From CAYZIB01 sp964478425 (GTDB lineage: Bacteria > Bacillota_I > Bacilli_A > Acholeplasmatales > WRBM01): a stretch of DNA of 29,642 nucleotides. Below the pieces are notes generated by a model. The model was not told the DNA's origin and did no database searches. It saw only the letters and a list, made by a program, of their open reading frames with translations. The stretch covers positions 1-29,642 of the forward strand of contig CAYZIB010000014.1 in assembly GCA_964478425.1 (NCBI GenBank), written 5' to 3'. Position numbers and translations under genes: made by a program. Numbering within the stretch: the first letter of the stretch is position 1; every line of letters starts with the position of its first letter. This document shows positions 7,357 to 16,361 of this stretch, piece by piece.

Positions 7357-10300
7357 ATAAATTATTTAGTTTAGAAAAAAACATAATAGCATCCATCATC
7401 CATTTTTCAGATCTTAACATATGAAATTTAACAGTAAAGGAATTATCATGATATTCAAAATTAATATTTCTTGATATTGTTTGCGCAATCATAAACATTT
7501 TACCAGGATCAATTTTACTAGATAGTTCTTTATTTAAATAAATAATAGCTTCAAAAGATGTATAAGTGATTTTTGTGATATTTAATTTATTTAAAATATT
7601 TTTAAATAATTTTTCTTCCATATATAAAATAATATCATCTGATAATTTACCAAATCTATCTTTAAATTCTTTTTTAAGTTCTTCCATTTCTTCTATACTA
7701 TTTAAATTATCTATTTTTTGATGCATTTCAATTCTTGTATCATCATTTTCAATAAGTTTTTTACTTATATGTCTAGAATATAAAACCTGACCTATTTCAG
7801 TTTTTTCTTGAGTTATATTTTTAATACCTCTTTTTTCTTTAATTGTTTCATCTAATATCTTTAAATATAAATCAAGTCCTACAGTATCAATAAATCCGGA
7901 TTGATCACTTCCTAAAATATCTCCTGCGCCTCTTATATTTAAATCTCTCATTGCTATTTTAAATCCACTACCAAGTTCTGTAAATTCTTTAATAACTTCT
8001 AATCTTTTATAAGCGGTATCAGTTAAATTTTTATTTGGAGCATACATTAAATATGCATAAGCAATTTTATCACTTCTACCGACTCTTCCTCTTAACTGAT
8101 ATAATTGCGATAATCCAAGCATATCAGCATCATGAATAAGCAATGTATTACTATTAGGAATATCAATTCCTGTTTCAATTATGGTTGTCGATACTAAAAC
8201 ATCAAATTCATGGTTAACAAAACTATCTATAATTAAATCAAGTTTATTTTTATCCATTTTTCCATGCGCATAACACACTCTAGCATCTTTTACTAAACTT
8301 TTAATTTTAAAAGCTATATTTTCAATATCTTCAACTCTATTATATAAATAAAATACTTGACCATTTCTTGCTAGTTCTTTTTCTATTACTTCTTTTATTA
8401 ATTGATCATTTCTTTTTATTACATAAGTTTGAACTGGATATCTATTTTTAGGAGGAGTTTCAAGCATCGAAAGATCTTTTATCCCCATAATAGACATTTG
8501 TAAAGTTCTTGGAATAGGGGTTGCTGTTAAAGTTATAGTATCTACATTAATTTTCATTTCTTTAATTCTTTCTTTATGTTTAACACCAAATCGTTGTTCT
8601 TCATCAATAATAAACAAGCCTAAATCTTTAAAAATTATATCATTTGATAATATTCTATGTGTACCAATCAAGCAATCAATTTTCCCAGATTTTAAATCTT
8701 CTAAAATTATTTTTTCTTCTTTTTTTGTAGTAAATCTATTTAATAATTTAATCTCTGCTCCAAAATTTTTAAATCTTTCTATAAAAGTATTAAAATGTTG
8801 TTTTGATAGAACTGTTGTTGGAGCTAAATATGCCACTTGCTTACCACTCATAATAGCTTTAAAACACGCACGTAAAGCAATCTCTGTTTTTCCATATCCT
8901 ACATCTCCACAAATTAATCTATCCATTGGCTTTGAACTTTCCATATCTTTTTTAACTTCATCAATTATTCTTAATTGATCTTTTGTTTCTTCAAATTTAA
9001 ATTCTTGTTCAAATTGTTTTTGTTCTAATGTATCTTTTAAAAATTTAAATCCTTTTGAGGCTTCTCTTTCTGAATAAAGATTAATTAATTTTTCTGATAT
9101 ATCATTAGCTTTTTCTTTTACTTTTTTCTTTTGATTTTCCCATTGTTTTGTTCCAAGTTTTGTTAATTTGGGCACCATTGATTCACTTGCAACATATTTT
9201 TTTAATTTTTTAAATTGTTCTATTGGAATATATAATGCATTATCATCAGCATAAACTAAATAAATATAATCTCTTAATATATCCATAGATTTTATCGTTT
9301 TTATTCCCATGTATCTACCAATTCCATGATCATAATGAACAACATAATCTCCAATTTTTAGATCATCTATTGAAGATATATTTTTACCTTCTTGTTTTAT
9401 TGAACGATATTTAATTTTAAAAGGATTCGTATTTTTAAATATTTTTGATTCATTAATTAAATAAAATGATTCATCAACTAATTCAAAAGACAATGTTTTT
9501 TCGTTAATTAAATTTAATACTCCTTTTTTAAAATTATAGCAACTAGCATCATGTGTATAAATATCATATTCTCTTAATGCTTCTTTTATTATATTTAATT
9601 TATTAATATCTTCATAACTATAGCAAACAATAGAATTTAAATATTTTTTATTTATATCTTCTAAAAATAATTTAATATTATTTTCATAATCATTAACATT
9701 TCTACAACTAAAATATTTGTTTTTGCTTGAATTATGATAAGTCAATCCTTCAAAAACAATATAATGAGTTTTATCTAATAATTCAAATATATTATAAAAA
9801 TATTTTAATTCTAATGATTTAAAAGAATTATTTCTTATTGCATATTCATTTAAATCATTAAAAGTTTTTTCTTGCTCAGATACTATTTTATTATAATCAA
9901 CCAAAAATAAATATGAATCAAAAAAATCTTTAATAGAACTTTTTTCTTTGTTAAAAAAGTTTATATATCTATTTAAAATATTTAAAGAATTTCTATTTTC
10001 TATATTATCTAAATCTAATAAAAATTTTTCTTTTTCTATTTCATTAGATTCATCAATAAATTTTAAAAAATTATTTTTAAATTCAATTATATCTTTATCA
10101 TCATAAACCATTTCTGTCATAGGGTAAGCAATAGCACTATTAACATGAGATGTAGATAATTGCGTATCTAAAGAAAATATTTTAATATCTTCTATCTCAT
10201 CTCCAAAAAATTCAATTCTTATTGGATCTTTTAAAAAAGAATAAAAATCTAATATATCTCCTCTTATAGAAAATTCACCATATTTTCTAACATTAAATAC

Positions 10301-10771
10301 TTTTTTATATCCCATATTAATTAATTTTGTTTTGATTATATTTAAATCATAATTTTTCCCTTTTTCAAAATTAATTATATTTTCTTTATAAACTTCTTTA
10401 GAAAATAATTTTCTTGTAAGTCCAGAAAGATTAGTTACAATCACTTTTTTTTCGTTTTTAAAAGATGAAAAGATTGTTTCTAATCGTTCAAATTTAAATT
10501 CATCACTTGAAATTAACATTTCATTTAAAATATATTCATCACTTGGAAAGAATAAACAATCATTATCTAAATAAAAAGATAACTTATCATAATATTTTTG
10601 TGCTTCATATAATGAAGGAAGACATAATATAATTGATTTATCTATATTATTAAAAATATTCATAATAATAAGACAATTACCATCTTCATTTGAACCTTTA
10701 ATACAATTATAATCATCAATATTAATTAAATTTTTAAAAATATCTAATTTTTTTAAATAATCTAAAATCAT
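7340..10771 (-). CDS. mfd: Transcription-repair coupling factor Mfd
   Basis: A 1143-residue protein of standard Mfd length. The start is the ATG at 10771. An upstream in-frame TTG (10789) would place the ribosome site GGAGGG inside the gene. Visible are the UvrB-like N-terminal module, the RNA-polymerase-interacting region (VVHYDHGIGRYMGI, about 475-488), RecG-like translocase motifs including Walker A GDVGYGKTE (about 618-626) and DEEQRFG (about 722), LYQLRGRVGRS, and the C-terminal TRCF domain. It removes RNA polymerase stalled at lesions and recruits UvrA. It follows pth after a hairpin that may reduce read-through. Confidence 0.97.
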   Translation of the reverse strand: MILDYLKKLDIFKNLINIDDYNCIKGSNEDGNCLIIMNIFNNIDKSIILCLPSLYEAQKYYDKLSFYLDNDCLFFPSDEYILNEMLISSDEFKFERLETIFSSFKNEKKVIVTNLSGLTRKLFSKEVYKENIINFEKGKNYDLNIIKTKLINMGYKKVFNVRKYGEFSIRGDILDFYSFLKDPIRIEFFGDEIEDIKIFSLDTQLSTSHVNSAIAYPMTEMVYDDKDIIEFKNNFLKFIDESNEIEKEKFLLDLDNIENRNSLNILNRYINFFNKEKSSIKDFFDSYLFLVDYNKIVSEQEKTFNDLNEYAIRNNSFKSLELKYFYNIFELLDKTHYIVFEGLTYHNSSKNKYFSCRNVNDYENNIKLFLEDINKKYLNSIVCYSYEDINKLNIIKEALREYDIYTHDASCYNFKKGVLNLINEKTLSFELVDESFYLINESKIFKNTNPFKIKYRSIKQEGKNISSIDDLKIGDYVVHYDHGIGRYMGIKTIKSMDILRDYIYLVYADDNALYIPIEQFKKLKKYVASESMVPKLTKLGTKQWENQKKKVKEKANDISEKLINLYSEREASKGFKFLKDTLEQKQFEQEFKFEETKDQLRIIDEVKKDMESSKPMDRLICGDVGYGKTEIALRACFKAIMSGKQVAYLAPTTVLSKQHFNTFIERFKNFGAEIKLLNRFTTKKEEKIILEDLKSGKIDCLIGTHRILSNDIIFKDLGLFIIDEEQRFGVKHKERIKEMKINVDTITLTATPIPRTLQMSIMGIKDLSMLETPPKNRYPVQTYVIKRNDQLIKEVIEKELARNGQVFYLYNRVEDIENIAFKIKSLVKDARVCYAHGKMDKNKLDLIIDSFVNHEFDVLVSTTIIETGIDIPNSNTLLIHDADMLGLSQLYQLRGRVGRSDKIAYAYLMYAPNKNLTDTAYKRLEVIKEFTELGSGFKIAMRDLNIRGAGDILGSDQSGFIDTVGLDLYLKILDETIKEKRGIKNITQEKTEIGQVLYSRHISKKLIENDDTRIEMHQKIDNLNSIEEMEELKKEFKDRFGKLSDDIILYMEEKLFKNILNKLNITKITYTSFEAIIYLNKELSSKIDPGKMFMIAQTISRNINFEYHDNSFTVKFHMLRSEKWMMDAIMFFSKLNNLLYKNN

Positions 10772-10787
10772 TTTATTCCCTCCAAAC

Positions 10788-10814
10788 AAAGAAAAGCGAT
10801 TTTAAAAAATCGCT
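10788..10814 (-). terminator. Intrinsic terminator or attenuator between pth and mfd
   Basis: AGCGATTT / AAATCGCT (10795-10802 and 10807-10814) form an 8-bp stem with a 4-nt loop. TTTTCTTT follows on the minus strand. It begins one base after the pth stop and ends about 17 bases before the mfd ribosome site region, so mfd may rely on read-through or on a promoter I cannot see. Confidence 0.65.
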
Positions 10815-10815
10815 A

Positions 10816-11388
10816 CTACTTTTTTATATTATATTTAGACATTATTTTTTTATAATTATCTTCTAATATATAACAATCAATTATTTCTTTTATTTTAGAT
10901 ATTGCTAAATCTATTTTTTCTTGTTCGTTTGGTAAAAATTTTCCAAGTACATAATCATTTGTTTGATATAACTTATTTTTTCCTATACCAACTCTAACAC
11001 GATTAAATTTTTCAGTTTTTAAATTCAGGATAATATTTTTAATTCCGTTATGTCCTCCGCTTGATCCATCTTCTCTTAATCTTAAATAACCTATATCTAA
11101 ATCAAGATCATCATGGATAACCATTATATTTTCTGGTTTTATTTTATAAAAGTTTGCTAATAAAATAACTGATTCACCAGATAAATTCATGTAAGTTACA
11201 GGTTTTAAAAAATAAATTTTTGTATCACCTTTAATAAATGATCCAACATATCCTTTAAATTTTTTTTCTAGTTTCATATCAATATTATAATTTTTTATAT
11301 AATTATCAATTGCCATAAAACCAACATTATGCCTAGTATTTTCATATTCAATACCAGGATTACCTAATCCAACTACTAATTTAATCAT
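10816..11388 (-). CDS. pth: Peptidyl-tRNA hydrolase
   Basis: A 190-residue enzyme of family length. The five residues that define the active site fall at the same numbers as in the E. coli enzyme: N10 and H20 (GLGNPGIEYENTRHN), N68 (YMNLSG), D93 (IHDDLD) and N114 (GGHNG). It releases amino acids from peptidyl-tRNAs that drop off the ribosome. The start overlaps the prs stop by four bases (ATGA), so it is coupled to prs. The order prs-pth-mfd-spoVT follows B. subtilis, without the intervening ctc and fin genes. Confidence 0.97.
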   Translation of the reverse strand: MIKLVVGLGNPGIEYENTRHNVGFMAIDNYIKNYNIDMKLEKKFKGYVGSFIKGDTKIYFLKPVTYMNLSGESVILLANFYKIKPENIMVIHDDLDLDIGYLRLREDGSSGGHNGIKNIILNLKTEKFNRVRVGIGKNKLYQTNDYVLGKFLPNEQEKIDLAISKIKEIIDCYILEDNYKKIMSKYNIKK

Positions 11389-12341
11389 TCTTCAAATAAA
11401 TCACTAATAGCTTCGTTATCTAAAATTTTTAATATACCTTTTCCTAATAATTCTCCAACACTTAATTGAGTTATTTTAGAAATTTTCTTATCTTCACTTA
11501 ATTTAATAGTATTAGTACATACAAGTTCTTCTAATCTAGAATTTTTAATTTTCTCTATTGCATTACCAGATAAAATTGCATGTGTACAACAAGCATAAAC
11601 CTTTTTACATCCATTTTCATATAAAGCATCACAAGCAGCAATTAAAGATCCTGCAGTATCTACTATATCATCTACAATAATACATACTTTATCTTTAACA
11701 TCTCCAATTAAATTCATTACAACTGCTTTATTTGGTTCTGGTCTTCTTTTATCTATTATTGCAATATTAGTATGAATTTTATCTGCAATAGATCTTGCTC
11801 TTGTTACTCCTCCATGATCAGGAGATACAACAACAGCATTTGATGTATCTATATGTTGTTTAATATAATTAGCAATAATAGGTTGAGCTAAGAAATTATC
11901 AATTGGAATATTAAAGAAACCTTGAATTTGAGATGCATGTAAATCCATTGATATAACTCTATTTGCTCCTGCTGTTTGAATTAAATCAGCAACTAATTTA
12001 GCACTAATAGGTTGTCTTGGACGCGCTTTACGATCTTGTCTTGAATATCCATAATATGGCATTATAACATTAATTGTTTTTGCTGATGCTCTTTTTAATG
12101 CATCACACATAATTAATAATTCCATTAAATGTTCATTTACTGGAGTAGAAGTTGTTTGAATAACAAAACAATGATGTCCACGAACAGTTTCTGAAATATT
12201 CAAATTTATTTCTCCGTCTGAAAATCTTAATATTTCTAAGTTTGAAAGTTCACATCCAATAGCTTTTGCAATTTCTTCAGCTAATGGTCTGTTTGAACTT
12301 AATGAAAAAATTTTAACTTTTTGTCCTTCAATTATTGGCAT
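11385..12341 (-). CDS. prs: Ribose-phosphate pyrophosphokinase (PRPP synthase)
   Basis: A 318-residue class I PRPP synthase. Motifs include the N-terminal SSNRPLAEEIAKAIG, the SDGEI substrate loop, PYYGYSRQDRKARPRQPISAK, VVSPDHGGVTRAR, and the PRPP-binding loop VCIIVDDIVDTAGS. It makes PRPP from ribose-5-phosphate and ATP for nucleotide, His and Trp synthesis. GAGGT precedes the ATG. It is the first gene of the prs-pth(-mfd-spoVT) unit, behind an extended -10 promoter. Confidence 0.97.
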   Translation of the reverse strand: MPIIEGQKVKIFSLSSNRPLAEEIAKAIGCELSNLEILRFSDGEINLNISETVRGHHCFVIQTTSTPVNEHLMELLIMCDALKRASAKTINVIMPYYGYSRQDRKARPRQPISAKLVADLIQTAGANRVISMDLHASQIQGFFNIPIDNFLAQPIIANYIKQHIDTSNAVVVSPDHGGVTRARSIADKIHTNIAIIDKRRPEPNKAVVMNLIGDVKDKVCIIVDDIVDTAGSLIAACDALYENGCKKVYACCTHAILSGNAIEKIKNSRLEELVCTNTIKLSEDKKISKITQLSVGELLGKGILKILDNEAISDLFEE

Positions 12342-12366
12342 ATGTTTTACCTCGTTTCTTAATTAT

Positions 12367-12375
12367 ATTATAACA
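12367..12375 (-). promoter_or_regulatory. Extended -10 promoter of prs
   Basis: TGT-TATAAT on the minus strand (12375-12367) lies 26 bases before the prs start. No convincing -35 was found in the A/T-run upstream. Confidence 0.6.
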
Positions 12376-12403
12376 AATTCTTTTTTTTTTAAAATAACAT
12401 TTT

Positions 12404-12429
12404 TGAAAAAAAGCAAGTTAAATGCTTTC
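12404..12429 (-). terminator. Intrinsic terminator after ispE
   Basis: AAAGCA (12410-12415) / TGCTTT (12423-12428) with a 7-nt loop, then a T-run on the minus strand, directly after the ispE stop. Confidence 0.7.
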
Positions 12430-12432
12430 ATT

Positions 12433-13170
12433 TTATAAAATTTTTGTAATACAAGTAAAATAACCAGTATTTTTAAGATTTTTTTTAATTTTTTTTAATT
12501 TACTTTTATTAGCAATTAAATAAAATGTAGACCCAGATCCAGTTATTTTAAATTCAACATTAAATAAATTATTTAAATCATCAATTATTTTTTTTAAATT
12601 GGGATATAATTTATAAATAGTTGGAACAAGGTCATTATATTCATGTTTTTCATGATTATAATTTAAAAAAATATTTTTTGTACTAATAAAAATATTAGGA
12701 TTAACAATTAAAATATTTTTTTCTAATTTATATTCATATGGAGTTAGTATTTCACCTTTTCCTTTAATAATTGCATTTTTATTATTAATAAAAAAAGGTA
12801 TATCAGAGCCAAATTCGGCAGATATTTTTATTAGATCTGAATTAGATAAGTGCATTTCTTTTTTATTTAAATAATTTAATAATAAAGCAGCATTGCTTGA
12901 CCCACCACCAAGTCCTGCACCTATTGGAATTTTCTTTTTTATTTTAACTTTATAATTATTTCTTATTAAATTTTTGTTTTTTAAATTATTCAATATTTTT
13001 AAAGTTATATCATTTTCAATTTTAGAATCAACAATCATTTTTTTAGATTTTTTAATAGTTATAAGATCATAAAAATTAATTAAAACCATTTTACTTTCTA
13101 AATTATGATACCCATCATTTCTTTTACCGAGAACTTTTAAATCAAGATTGATTTTTGCATATGATTTCAT
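12433..13170 (-). CDS. ispE: 4-diphosphocytidyl-2-C-methyl-D-erythritol kinase
   Basis: A 245-residue GHMP kinase. The N-terminus SYAKINLDLKVLGKRNDGYH and the ATP-binding loop PIGAGLGGGSSNA (82-94) are typical of IspE, as are the later SEFGSDIPFF-like segment (AEFGSDIPFF) and TGSGSTFY. It phosphorylates CDP-methylerythritol in the non-mevalonate isoprenoid pathway, so the organism probably uses the MEP route. It is about 35-40 residues shorter than usual, mainly in the C-terminal half, but all key motifs remain. GGTGAT precedes the start. It is next to yabG, as in B. subtilis, where veg and sspF intervene. Confidence 0.94.
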   Translation of the reverse strand: MKSYAKINLDLKVLGKRNDGYHNLESKMVLINFYDLITIKKSKKMIVDSKIENDITLKILNNLKNKNLIRNNYKVKIKKKIPIGAGLGGGSSNAALLLNYLNKKEMHLSNSDLIKISAEFGSDIPFFINNKNAIIKGKGEILTPYEYKLEKNILIVNPNIFISTKNIFLNYNHEKHEYNDLVPTIYKLYPNLKKIIDDLNNLFNVEFKITGSGSTFYLIANKSKLKKIKKNLKNTGYFTCITKIL

Positions 13171-13204
13171 TATTAATCACCATTAATATTATAACATACT
13201 ATAT

Positions 13205-13969
13205 TTAAATTAAAAGTCGCATTTTCCCATAGCTTTCAACCCCTCCTATTCCTTCATTTTTTATTTGTGAATATTTAAAAATATCTTCTATTTTAATAAT
13301 TTTATTAAAAGGTGTTATTGCTGATTTAATGGCAATTATTGCAGGATCAAAAGCATGAATATTAACTCTTTTTTTACTCATCGCAAAATTAGCACCTGCT
13401 GCAATTAAAGCTTCATAATTAGATTGACACGCTCCTGCAATAATTAAAATTTCATTTTTATAAAATTTATTTCTTATTTTTTTTATTGTTTCATAAAAAT
13501 ATTTAGAATTTTTATAATTATCTAAGTTTCTTAAGCCTTTATTATTATATGAATCATGTCCGGTTATAACAATAATATCTGGGTTGTAATCATCTATAAA
13601 ACTTAATATGTGATTAGAAAAATCTTTTTCATCTAAACTATATCCAATTGCATAAATTCCTAAATCTTTATATAAATTCATACATTTTTCTAAATATTTT
13701 TTATCCCCATCTAAATGTAATATTTTACCTGTTAAATAATTTTTATTTTTTTTTATTTGACTTATAATATATGTTTCAATATTTTCTTCTGTTTTATCTT
13801 TATTTCTAAGCATCTCATCTGTTACTAAAACCAAATCATCTAAATAACTAGTAGCATAAAGTCTAACATATACTCCTTTTAAATAATATATATCATTTTC
13901 AATTTTACATATTTCAAAAATAATATCCTTATTATAAGACTTTCTTGTAACCAATGAACCAATTACCAT
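13205..13969 (-). CDS. yabG: Sporulation-specific cysteine protease YabG
   Basis: The 254-residue protein aligns by eye along the YabG family: VTRKSYNKDIIFEI at the start, LHLDGDKKYLEKC (85-96), VITGHDSYNNKG (134-145) with H138, GACQSNYEALIAAGANFA (179-196) with C181, then VNIHAFDPA and the EGIGGVESYGKMR end. H138 and C181 match the His/Cys pair regarded as catalytic. YabG cleaves spore-coat and cortex-related proteins; in Clostridioides difficile it processes pre-pro-SleB and CspBA. It is shorter than the 290-residue B. subtilis protein. GGTGAAA precedes the ATG. A CATAATAT sequence at 13992-13985 resembles a mother-cell -10, but no matching -35 was found. Confidence 0.93.
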   Translation of the reverse strand: MVIGSLVTRKSYNKDIIFEICKIENDIYYLKGVYVRLYATSYLDDLVLVTDEMLRNKDKTEENIETYIISQIKKNKNYLTGKILHLDGDKKYLEKCMNLYKDLGIYAIGYSLDEKDFSNHILSFIDDYNPDIIVITGHDSYNNKGLRNLDNYKNSKYFYETIKKIRNKFYKNEILIIAGACQSNYEALIAAGANFAMSKKRVNIHAFDPAIIAIKSAITPFNKIIKIEDIFKYSQIKNEGIGGVESYGKMRLLI

Positions 13970-14020
13970 ATTTTCACCTATTTTATATTATGCAAAAAAA
14001 AATAAAAATCCCCATATATC

Positions 14021-14049
14021 TTGTATTTAACACTAAATTAATATATAAT
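14021..14049 (+). promoter_or_regulatory. Vegetative promoter of pduL
   Basis: -35 TTGTAT (14021-14026), a 17-nt spacer and -10 TATAAT (14044-14049). AGGAGTGA precedes the ATG at 14076. Confidence 0.82.
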
Positions 14050-14075
14050 ATTAAAAGAAAAAAGGAGTGATTTAA

Positions 14076-14645
14076 ATGAATGTCCCAGTAGGAGTTTCAG
14101 GAAGACATATTCATCTAACAAGAGAACATTTAGATATATTATTTGGAAAAGATTATCAATTAACAAAACAAAAAGATTTAAGCCAACCTGGTCAATATGC
14201 AGCAGTTGAAAAAGTTAATGTTGTATCTCCAGAAGGAAAAGTTTTAGAAGGAGTTAGAATTTTAGGACCAACAAGACCTGAATCACAAGTTGAAATTTCA
14301 AGAAGTGATGCAATTAGACATAAATTTGTTGCACCAGTTCGTTCAAGTGGTGATGTAAAAGGTAGTGGTAGTTGCAAAGTTATTGGACCTAAAGGTGAAG
14401 TTACACTTAATGAAGGTGTGATTGTTGCTGACAGACATATTCATTTTTCTTTAGAAGATGGAAAAAATTTTGGTGTAACTGATAGACAAGTTGTAAGCGT
14501 AAAAGTTCCTGGTGTTAAAGGTGGAATAATGTTTAATGTATTATGTCGTGTTAAACCTAATTTTAAGCTTGAATGCCACATCGATACAGATGATGCCGCT
14601 GCATTTGGATTAAGTACAGGAGATGTACTAGAAATAATAAAATAA
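14076..14645 (+). CDS. pduL: Phosphate propanoyltransferase / phosphotransacetylase (PduL family)
   Basis: A 189-residue protein with the duplicated PduL barrel. The first zinc-binding segment is SGRHIHLTREHL (H11, H13, H18) and the second is ADRHIHFSLED (H121, H123). GPTRPESQVEISRSDA and CHIDTDDAAAFG are further family segments. PduL exchanges CoA and phosphate on acetyl or propionyl groups. There is no N-terminal encapsulation helix and there are no microcompartment shell genes nearby. It therefore most likely acts in the cytosol as the phosphotransacetylase of acetate fermentation. It is transcribed alone, between a strong promoter and a terminator. Its codon use looks less A/T-extreme than its neighbours, consistent with high expression. 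Confidence 0.93.
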   Translation: MNVPVGVSGRHIHLTREHLDILFGKDYQLTKQKDLSQPGQYAAVEKVNVVSPEGKVLEGVRILGPTRPESQVEISRSDAIRHKFVAPVRSSGDVKGSGSCKVIGPKGEVTLNEGVIVADRHIHFSLEDGKNFGVTDRQVVSVKVPGVKGGIMFNVLCRVKPNFKLECHIDTDDAAAFGLSTGDVLEIIK

Positions 14646-14668
14646 TAGTCCTTTTGGACTATTTTTTA
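14645..14668 (+). terminator. Intrinsic terminator after pduL
   Basis: The perfect stem ATAGTCC / GGACTAT with a TTTT loop is followed by six T. It starts at the pduL stop codon. Confidence 0.9.
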
Positions 14669-14673
14669 AATTT

Positions 14674-15543
14674 ATGAGTTTATATTTAAAAACAAAAAAA
14701 TATATCGATGAATATAACTTTAAATTCAAAAAAAATTTTGGTCAAAATTTTATAATCGACGAAAATATCATCAAAAGTATAATCCAAGCAGCAAATTTAA
14801 ATAATGAAATCGGAGTTATAGAAATAGGAACAGGAGTTGGAACTTTAACAGAATATTTAGTTAATAATTCTAAAAAAGTTTTAGCTTATGAAATTGATTT
14901 AAATTTAAAAAGTATTTTAGAAGAAAGATTTAAAAATGTTAATAATTTAAAAGTCATTTATAATGATATATTAAAATCTAATGTTAAAGAAGATATTATA
15001 GATTATTTTAATGATGTTAAAGCTATATATGTAGTAGCTAATCTACCTTATTATATAACCACACCAATTTTAATGTATCTATTAGAAGAGACAGATAAAA
15101 TAGATAAATTTGTAATCATGGTTCAAAAAGAAATGGGAGATAGATTTTTAAGTGAACCAAATAAAAAAGATTATAATGCTTTATCTTGTTTAATCCAATA
15201 TCAAATGAATGCAAAAAAATTATTAAATATTTCAAAAAATGTTTTTATTCCAAAGCCTAATGTTGATAGTATGGTTTTAGAGTTAAAAAGAAAACTAGAG
15301 TATAAAAAAGCTTTAAATGAGGTTTTTTTTAAAGAATTTGTTAAAAATATATTTAAACAAAGAAGAAAAACAGTGATTAACAATCTAAATGAATGTTATA
15401 AAATAAATAAAGAAGATTTACAAAATTTTTTTAAATTTAATAATTTAGATATAAATATTAGAGCGGAAGCTTTAAATATTAATCAAATTATTGATTTATC
15501 TGATAATTTTTACAATAATTTTATTAAAAATAATAACGAATAA
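14674..15543 (+). CDS. rsmA: 16S rRNA dimethyladenosine transferase
   Basis: A 289-residue RsmA/KsgA. Motifs: FKKNFGQNFIIDENII (17-32), SAM-binding VIEIGTGVGTLTEYL, catalytic NLPYYITTPI, and FKQRRKTVINNL near the C-terminus. It dimethylates two adjacent adenines near the 3' end of 16S rRNA during small-subunit assembly. The ATG at 14674 fits the family N-terminus, but no Shine-Dalgarno sequence lies upstream and it begins six bases after the pduL terminator. Translation therefore depends on a weak or leaderless start, and transcription on read-through or an internal promoter. yabG lies on the other side of pduL; in B. subtilis rsmA and yabG are adjacent. Confidence 0.96.
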   Translation: MSLYLKTKKYIDEYNFKFKKNFGQNFIIDENIIKSIIQAANLNNEIGVIEIGTGVGTLTEYLVNNSKKVLAYEIDLNLKSILEERFKNVNNLKVIYNDILKSNVKEDIIDYFNDVKAIYVVANLPYYITTPILMYLLEETDKIDKFVIMVQKEMGDRFLSEPNKKDYNALSCLIQYQMNAKKLLNISKNVFIPKPNVDSMVLELKRKLEYKKALNEVFFKEFVKNIFKQRRKTVINNLNECYKINKEDLQNFFKFNNLDINIRAEALNINQIIDLSDNFYNNFIKNNNE

Positions 15544-15571
15544 AGTCAAGATAATTCTTGGCTTTTTTTTT
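15544..15571 (+). terminator. Intrinsic terminator after rsmA
   Basis: AGTCAAG (15544-15550) / CTTGGCT (15557-15563) with one G-U pair, then a run of T. Confidence 0.85.
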
Positions 15572-15592
15572 ATTAGAAAGGAGATTTTATAT

Positions 15593-16231
15593 TTGAATAA
15601 TTATGCATATATCTGTGTAAGTAGTTATGAACAAAATGAAGATAGACAAATAATTTCACTAAAAGAATATGGCATAAAAGATAAACATATTTATATTGAT
15701 AAGCAATCAGGAAAAGATTTTAATAGACCAGAATATAAAAAATTATTAAAAAATTTAAAAAAAATGAGATGTTTTATATATTAAAAGCATTGATCGTTTA
15801 GGAAGAAATTATGAAGAAATTCAACAACAATGGAAAATTCTAACTAAAGAAAAAAATATTGATATTGTTGTTATTGATATGCCAATTTTAGATACCAGAC
15901 AAGGAAAGGATTTGATTGATACTTTTCTTTCAGATATAGTATTACAAATTTTATCGTTTGTAGCAGAAAATGAAAGATTAAATATTCATGAAAGACAAAA
16001 AAAGGAATTGCTGCTGCCAAATTAAGAGGAGTTAAATTTGGAAGACCAGCTATTCCATTACCTGATAATTTCAAAGAAATTCATGATGCATGGAGAAACA
16101 AAAAAATAACATTAAAAGAAGCCTCTTTAATTTGTAATATGCCAAATTTTAAAAAATATCAAATAATTTTTGAGAATAATTCTCAAAAATGTGAATGTTT
16201 TAATTTAAAACAAGCAAAAAAATATATATAA
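15593..16231 (+). pseudogene. Frameshifted serine recombinase (resolvase/invertase family)
   Basis: Three reading-frame pieces join into one recombinase. Piece one (TTG at 15593, AGGAG upstream) gives YAYICVSSYEQNEDRQI, with the catalytic-serine region V-S-S but a Cys where family members have Arg. Around 15765-15768 a two-base gain breaks the frame at a poly-A stretch. Piece two gives IKSIDRLGRNYEEIQQQW and the long E-helix region ending ERLNIHERQK. Near 16000 one A appears lost from a run of A. Piece three gives AAAKLRGVKFGRPAIPLP and a C-terminal HTH-like ITLKEASLICNMP, which then runs into unrelated sequence. The enzyme is certainly non-functional as written. Two homopolymer indels could in principle be sequencing errors, but the Arg-to-Cys change and degraded end argue for real decay. 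Confidence 0.88.
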
Positions 16232-16361
16232 TCAAAAAATAGATCAAGAAATAGAATCAATATATCAAAGTGATATAAATAGTCAAGAACTTAGAATATC
16301 ATAAAAAAAAACTTTCTGATCTTTTAAAAAATATTAATTTAGAATTAACGAAAGATAGATA
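16232..16361 (+). other. Degraded coding remnant after the recombinase
   Basis: In one frame a charged helical stretch reads QKIDQEIESIYQSDINSQEL and, after a stop in a poly-A run, KKLSDLLKNINLELTKDR. It has no start or ribosome site and is interrupted. It may be the tail of a second gene of the lost element or a fused C-terminus. I do not recognise it. Confidence 0.4.

Noticed and set aside
13980..14020. A sigma-K promoter for yabG (CATAATATA at 13992-13984)
   Set aside because: The -10 pattern fits CATA-N3-TA, but there is no AC-type -35 at the required distance, so it is not listed as a feature.
15491..15784. A 97-codon plus-strand frame spanning the end of rsmA into the recombinase region
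   Set aside because: Its first third is an out-of-frame shadow of rsmA. Only the part from the TTG at 15593 is meaningful, as the first piece of the broken recombinase.
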